A stretch of 64,000 bases of DNA from Lachnospiraceae bacterium (GTDB lineage Bacteria; Bacillota; Clostridia; Lachnospirales; Lachnospiraceae): positions 1-64,000 of the forward strand of contig JAUNIX010000015.1 of assembly GCA_030523275.1 (NCBI GenBank). Reading direction: 5' to 3'. The notes below the pieces were generated by a model. That model was not told the origin of the DNA. It worked only from the letters and a program-made list of their open reading frames with translations, and searched no databases. Below, piece after piece: positions 62,069 through 64,000 of this stretch; position 1 is the stretch's first letter; every line of letters begins with the position of its first letter. The position numbers and the translations under genes were made by a program.

Positions 62069-62870
62069 GTAAGACACGTTCCTTTCTTTTTTTCTGTATC
62101 AAATATGGTACAAATTTTACAATTAGCATTGTCAGGAAGATAACTGCAATCACGATTGCAGACAGTGCATTAATTGTCGGATTTGTCCTTTTAGTCATAT
62201 TATATACGATTATTGAAATATTCGAAACCCCATTTCCGGTAACAAAATAAGAAATTACAAAATCGTCAAATGACATCGTAAAAGCAAGAAGTGCTCCGGC
62301 AAAAATTCCTTCTTTTAACATTGGTAGTATGACTTTATACAAAGCCTGAAACGGAGTGGCACCTAAATCCATAGCCGCATCTGCAAGGTTTGGATCCAAA
62401 GTGCGGATTTTTGGATAAACACTGGTGATTACATATGGAGTACAAAATGTAATATGCGCAAAAAGCATTGTATAATACCCTTTTGGAATTCGCAGAGACG
62501 AAAATAAAATCATAAATCCAATGGCAGTCACGATATCAGGGTTCATCATTGGAACGTTGTTGATATTCATTAATAATTCACGAATCACTTTTCTACATTT
62601 TGAAAGTCCGATTGAAGTCAAGGTTCCCAATATGGTAGAAATTAAAGTTGCAAATATGGCAATCGAAATCGAAACCGAAACAGCAGACATGATTTCGCTA
62701 TCATGAATCAAGTTTGCATACCAGCGCAACGAAAATCCAGTAAAATGTGTTAAGGATTTTGAGTCATTAAATGAGAAAAACATGGTTACCGCAATTGGAA
62801 AATAGAAAAATACAAAAATGATAGCGATATAAATACTATACCATATTTTGGAAGTTGCAATTTTTTTCAT
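62052..62870 (-). CDS. potC: Spermidine/putrescine ABC permease PotC
   Basis: A 272-residue membrane subunit with six helices and the ABC-permease EAA-type loop AAMDLGATPFQALYKVILP before the last helices (seen as DAAMDLGATPFQ). It forms the channel with PotB. GAGGAGG precedes its ATG. Gene order on the reverse strand is potA, potB, potC, potD. Confidence 0.94.
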   Translation of the reverse strand: MKKIATSKIWYSIYIAIIFVFFYFPIAVTMFFSFNDSKSLTHFTGFSLRWYANLIHDSEIMSAVSVSISIAIFATLISTILGTLTSIGLSKCRKVIRELLMNINNVPMMNPDIVTAIGFMILFSSLRIPKGYYTMLFAHITFCTPYVITSVYPKIRTLDPNLADAAMDLGATPFQALYKVILPMLKEGIFAGALLAFTMSFDDFVISYFVTGNGVSNISIIVYNMTKRTNPTINALSAIVIAVIFLTMLIVKFVPYLIQKKRKERVLHEKVS

Positions 62871-62882
62871 TGTTTTCCTCCT

Positions 62883-63704
62883 CTATACTTCATCATCGGG
62901 ATCAATTCGTTTTAAGAAGGAAATCGTGAGCAGAATGATGACTGCCAAAATAAAGGAAATTGCACTTCCGAAATTCCAGTTTCCGACGGAGACAAATTGA
63001 TTTTCGATTAAGTTTCCAAGTAACGTATATTGTCCGCCTCCGAGTAATTTTGGAATAACGAATGCGGAAATTGCCATTAAAAAGGTTATGATTACACCAT
63101 TTAATACTCCGGGAATGGAATATTTAAATACAACCTTTATAAAAGCCTGAACTTTATTAGCACCTAGATCATAAGCTGCTTCTAATAATGCCGGGTCCAT
63201 CTTGCTCAAAGAGGTATAAATTGGCAATATCATAAAAGGAAGAAAATTACATACTAAGCCAATATTTACAGCGACTCCAGTGTACATAATCGACACTGTC
63301 GGTAAACTTAGTTTCTTTAATAGCATATTTAAGATTCCGTTGTCGGAAAGAATTCCAATCCAAGCGTACGTACGCAATAAAAGATTGATCCATGTCGGAA
63401 TCGTTGTCAGCAAGATGAGAAGTGGTTGGATTTTTTCATCTAATTTACTAATAAAATATGCCATTGGATAGCCAAATAGGAAACAGAGTGCGGTTGTGAT
63501 CAGTCCTGTTTCAAAGGATCGCATAAATACTGTAAAATAAAGGGAATCCATCATATCACGGAAACTGTCTAGAGAAAATCCGGCATCCGTCAGTGACAGA
63601 CCACCATCAGTAAAGGCGTATATGATAATCAATATGAATGGAGCAACAATAAAAAGTAGTGCCCACAAAATATAAGGAAAAATCATATTTCGAAAATGTT
63701 TCAT
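62883..63704 (-). CDS. potB: Spermidine/putrescine ABC permease PotB
   Basis: A 273-residue membrane subunit with six helices and the loop EAAYDLGANKVQAFIKVVF. The N-terminus carries a hydrophobic segment with FILIIIYAFTDGG, as in PotB. GGAGGAAGATAA lies before its ATG, eleven bases after the potA stop. It pairs with PotC. Confidence 0.94.
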   Translation of the reverse strand: MKHFRNMIFPYILWALLFIVAPFILIIIYAFTDGGLSLTDAGFSLDSFRDMMDSLYFTVFMRSFETGLITTALCFLFGYPMAYFISKLDEKIQPLLILLTTIPTWINLLLRTYAWIGILSDNGILNMLLKKLSLPTVSIMYTGVAVNIGLVCNFLPFMILPIYTSLSKMDPALLEAAYDLGANKVQAFIKVVFKYSIPGVLNGVIITFLMAISAFVIPKLLGGGQYTLLGNLIENQFVSVGNWNFGSAISFILAVIILLTISFLKRIDPDDEV

Positions 63705-63715
63705 TTATCTTCCTC

Positions 63716-64000
63716 CTACATTTTATGCATGACATGAATGTTATCAGGAATAACGGATATACCTAATGTTGTTCCTGGTTCATGATAATGGGTCGTCTGT
63801 ACTTTATAATCACGATAATTACTTTTCAGGATAATTTCATAGTGTACACCTTTAAAGGTTATATTAGTTACTGTACCGGTTAACAGGCCTTGTTCTGGCG
63901 CACTTAGTATCAGATCTTCTGGGCGTAATACAACCTCAACCTCTTCATTTGGTGCAAAACCTTTATCTACACAGACAAAATCATGATGATCAAAGGAAAC
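63716..64000 (-). CDS. potA: Polyamine ABC transporter ATP-binding subunit, C-terminal fragment
   Basis: Only the last 94 codons are visible, ending at TAG (63716-63718). They contain VVLRPEDLILS, the TOBE-domain entry common to PotA/UgpC-type ATPases, and the later FKGVHYEIILKS and GTTLGISVIP segments. The nucleotide-binding domain lies beyond the window edge. The order potA-potB-potC-potD is standard for Firmicutes. Confidence 0.88.
   Translation of the reverse strand, partial: VSFDHHDFVCVDKGFAPNEEVEVVLRPEDLILSAPEQGLLTGTVTNITFKGVHYEIILKSNYRDYKVQTTHYHEPGTTLGISVIPDNIHVMHKM

Overview
This is an AT-rich chromosomal stretch from a low-GC Gram-positive anaerobe, most likely a gut-type member of the Clostridia in or near Lachnospiraceae. 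That placement is inferred from strong AAGGAGG ribosome binding sites, many small families typical of that group (DUF975, DUF1189, DUF6110, the CmpB-like membrane family, a second RsmH), a 2-hydroxyacyl-CoA dehydratase of fermentative type, and the absence of respiratory genes. No rRNA, tRNA, CRISPR array, prophage or insertion sequence was recognised. The genus cannot be named from the sequence alone.

Layout. 1-4260: the end of a sugar kinase and a GH32 enzyme, then a reverse-strand VanRS-like two-component system with a membrane-anchored C39-type peptidase. 4380-6940: a ZIP metal transporter and a DtxR-family regulator, then an ECF sigma factor with its partner. 7170-13560: a PRD-type activator followed by a galactitol-type PTS (EIIA, EIIB, EIIC), an AraM/EgsA-like dehydrogenase and AraD, which together look like a pentitol phosphate pathway. 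13770-17380: a MATE exporter, a peptidase T and a LysR regulator. 17500-23750: a complete F1Fo ATP synthase operon (a, c, b, delta, alpha, gamma, beta, epsilon). 23950-30570: membrane proteins, a MarR/DegV pair, and a 2-hydroxyacyl-CoA dehydratase whose second subunit is fused to its activator ATPase. 30670-34210: a second RsmH-like methyltransferase, then a DUF6110 protein with an unusual P-type ATPase.

34200-46330: clpB under a CIRCE/sigma-A promoter, then uracil-DNA glycosylase, an ArsC/Spx-like protein, 5-formyl-THF cyclo-ligase, CYTH and DJ-1 proteins, an orphan cobU, hypothetical proteins, a short unannotated gene, a second two-component system and a DeoR regulator. 46380-50890: an MBL-fold hydrolase, then two tandem LeuD/LeuC-type dehydratases. 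51020-57670: small membrane proteins, a second ECF sigma/partner pair, and a dnaK paralogue with a cysteine-rich J-protein. 57690-64000 (reverse strand): a two-gene ABC transporter behind a Fur-like box, and the potABCD polyamine transporter, cut by the window edge within potA.

The main things worth a second look are: a three-copy intergenic repeat with a conserved long-hairpin fold (1549, 5750, 34309), the last copy lying between 23-bp direct repeats; the candidate pentitol PTS-AraM-AraD pathway; the dehydratase-activator fusion that keeps a perfect Shine-Dalgarno and ATG at the fusion joint; the doubled LeuCD pair with an unusual cluster motif in one copy; the P-type ATPase with FSC in place of CPC; and several crisp operators (CIRCE, Fur-like, MarR, ECF-region palindromes).
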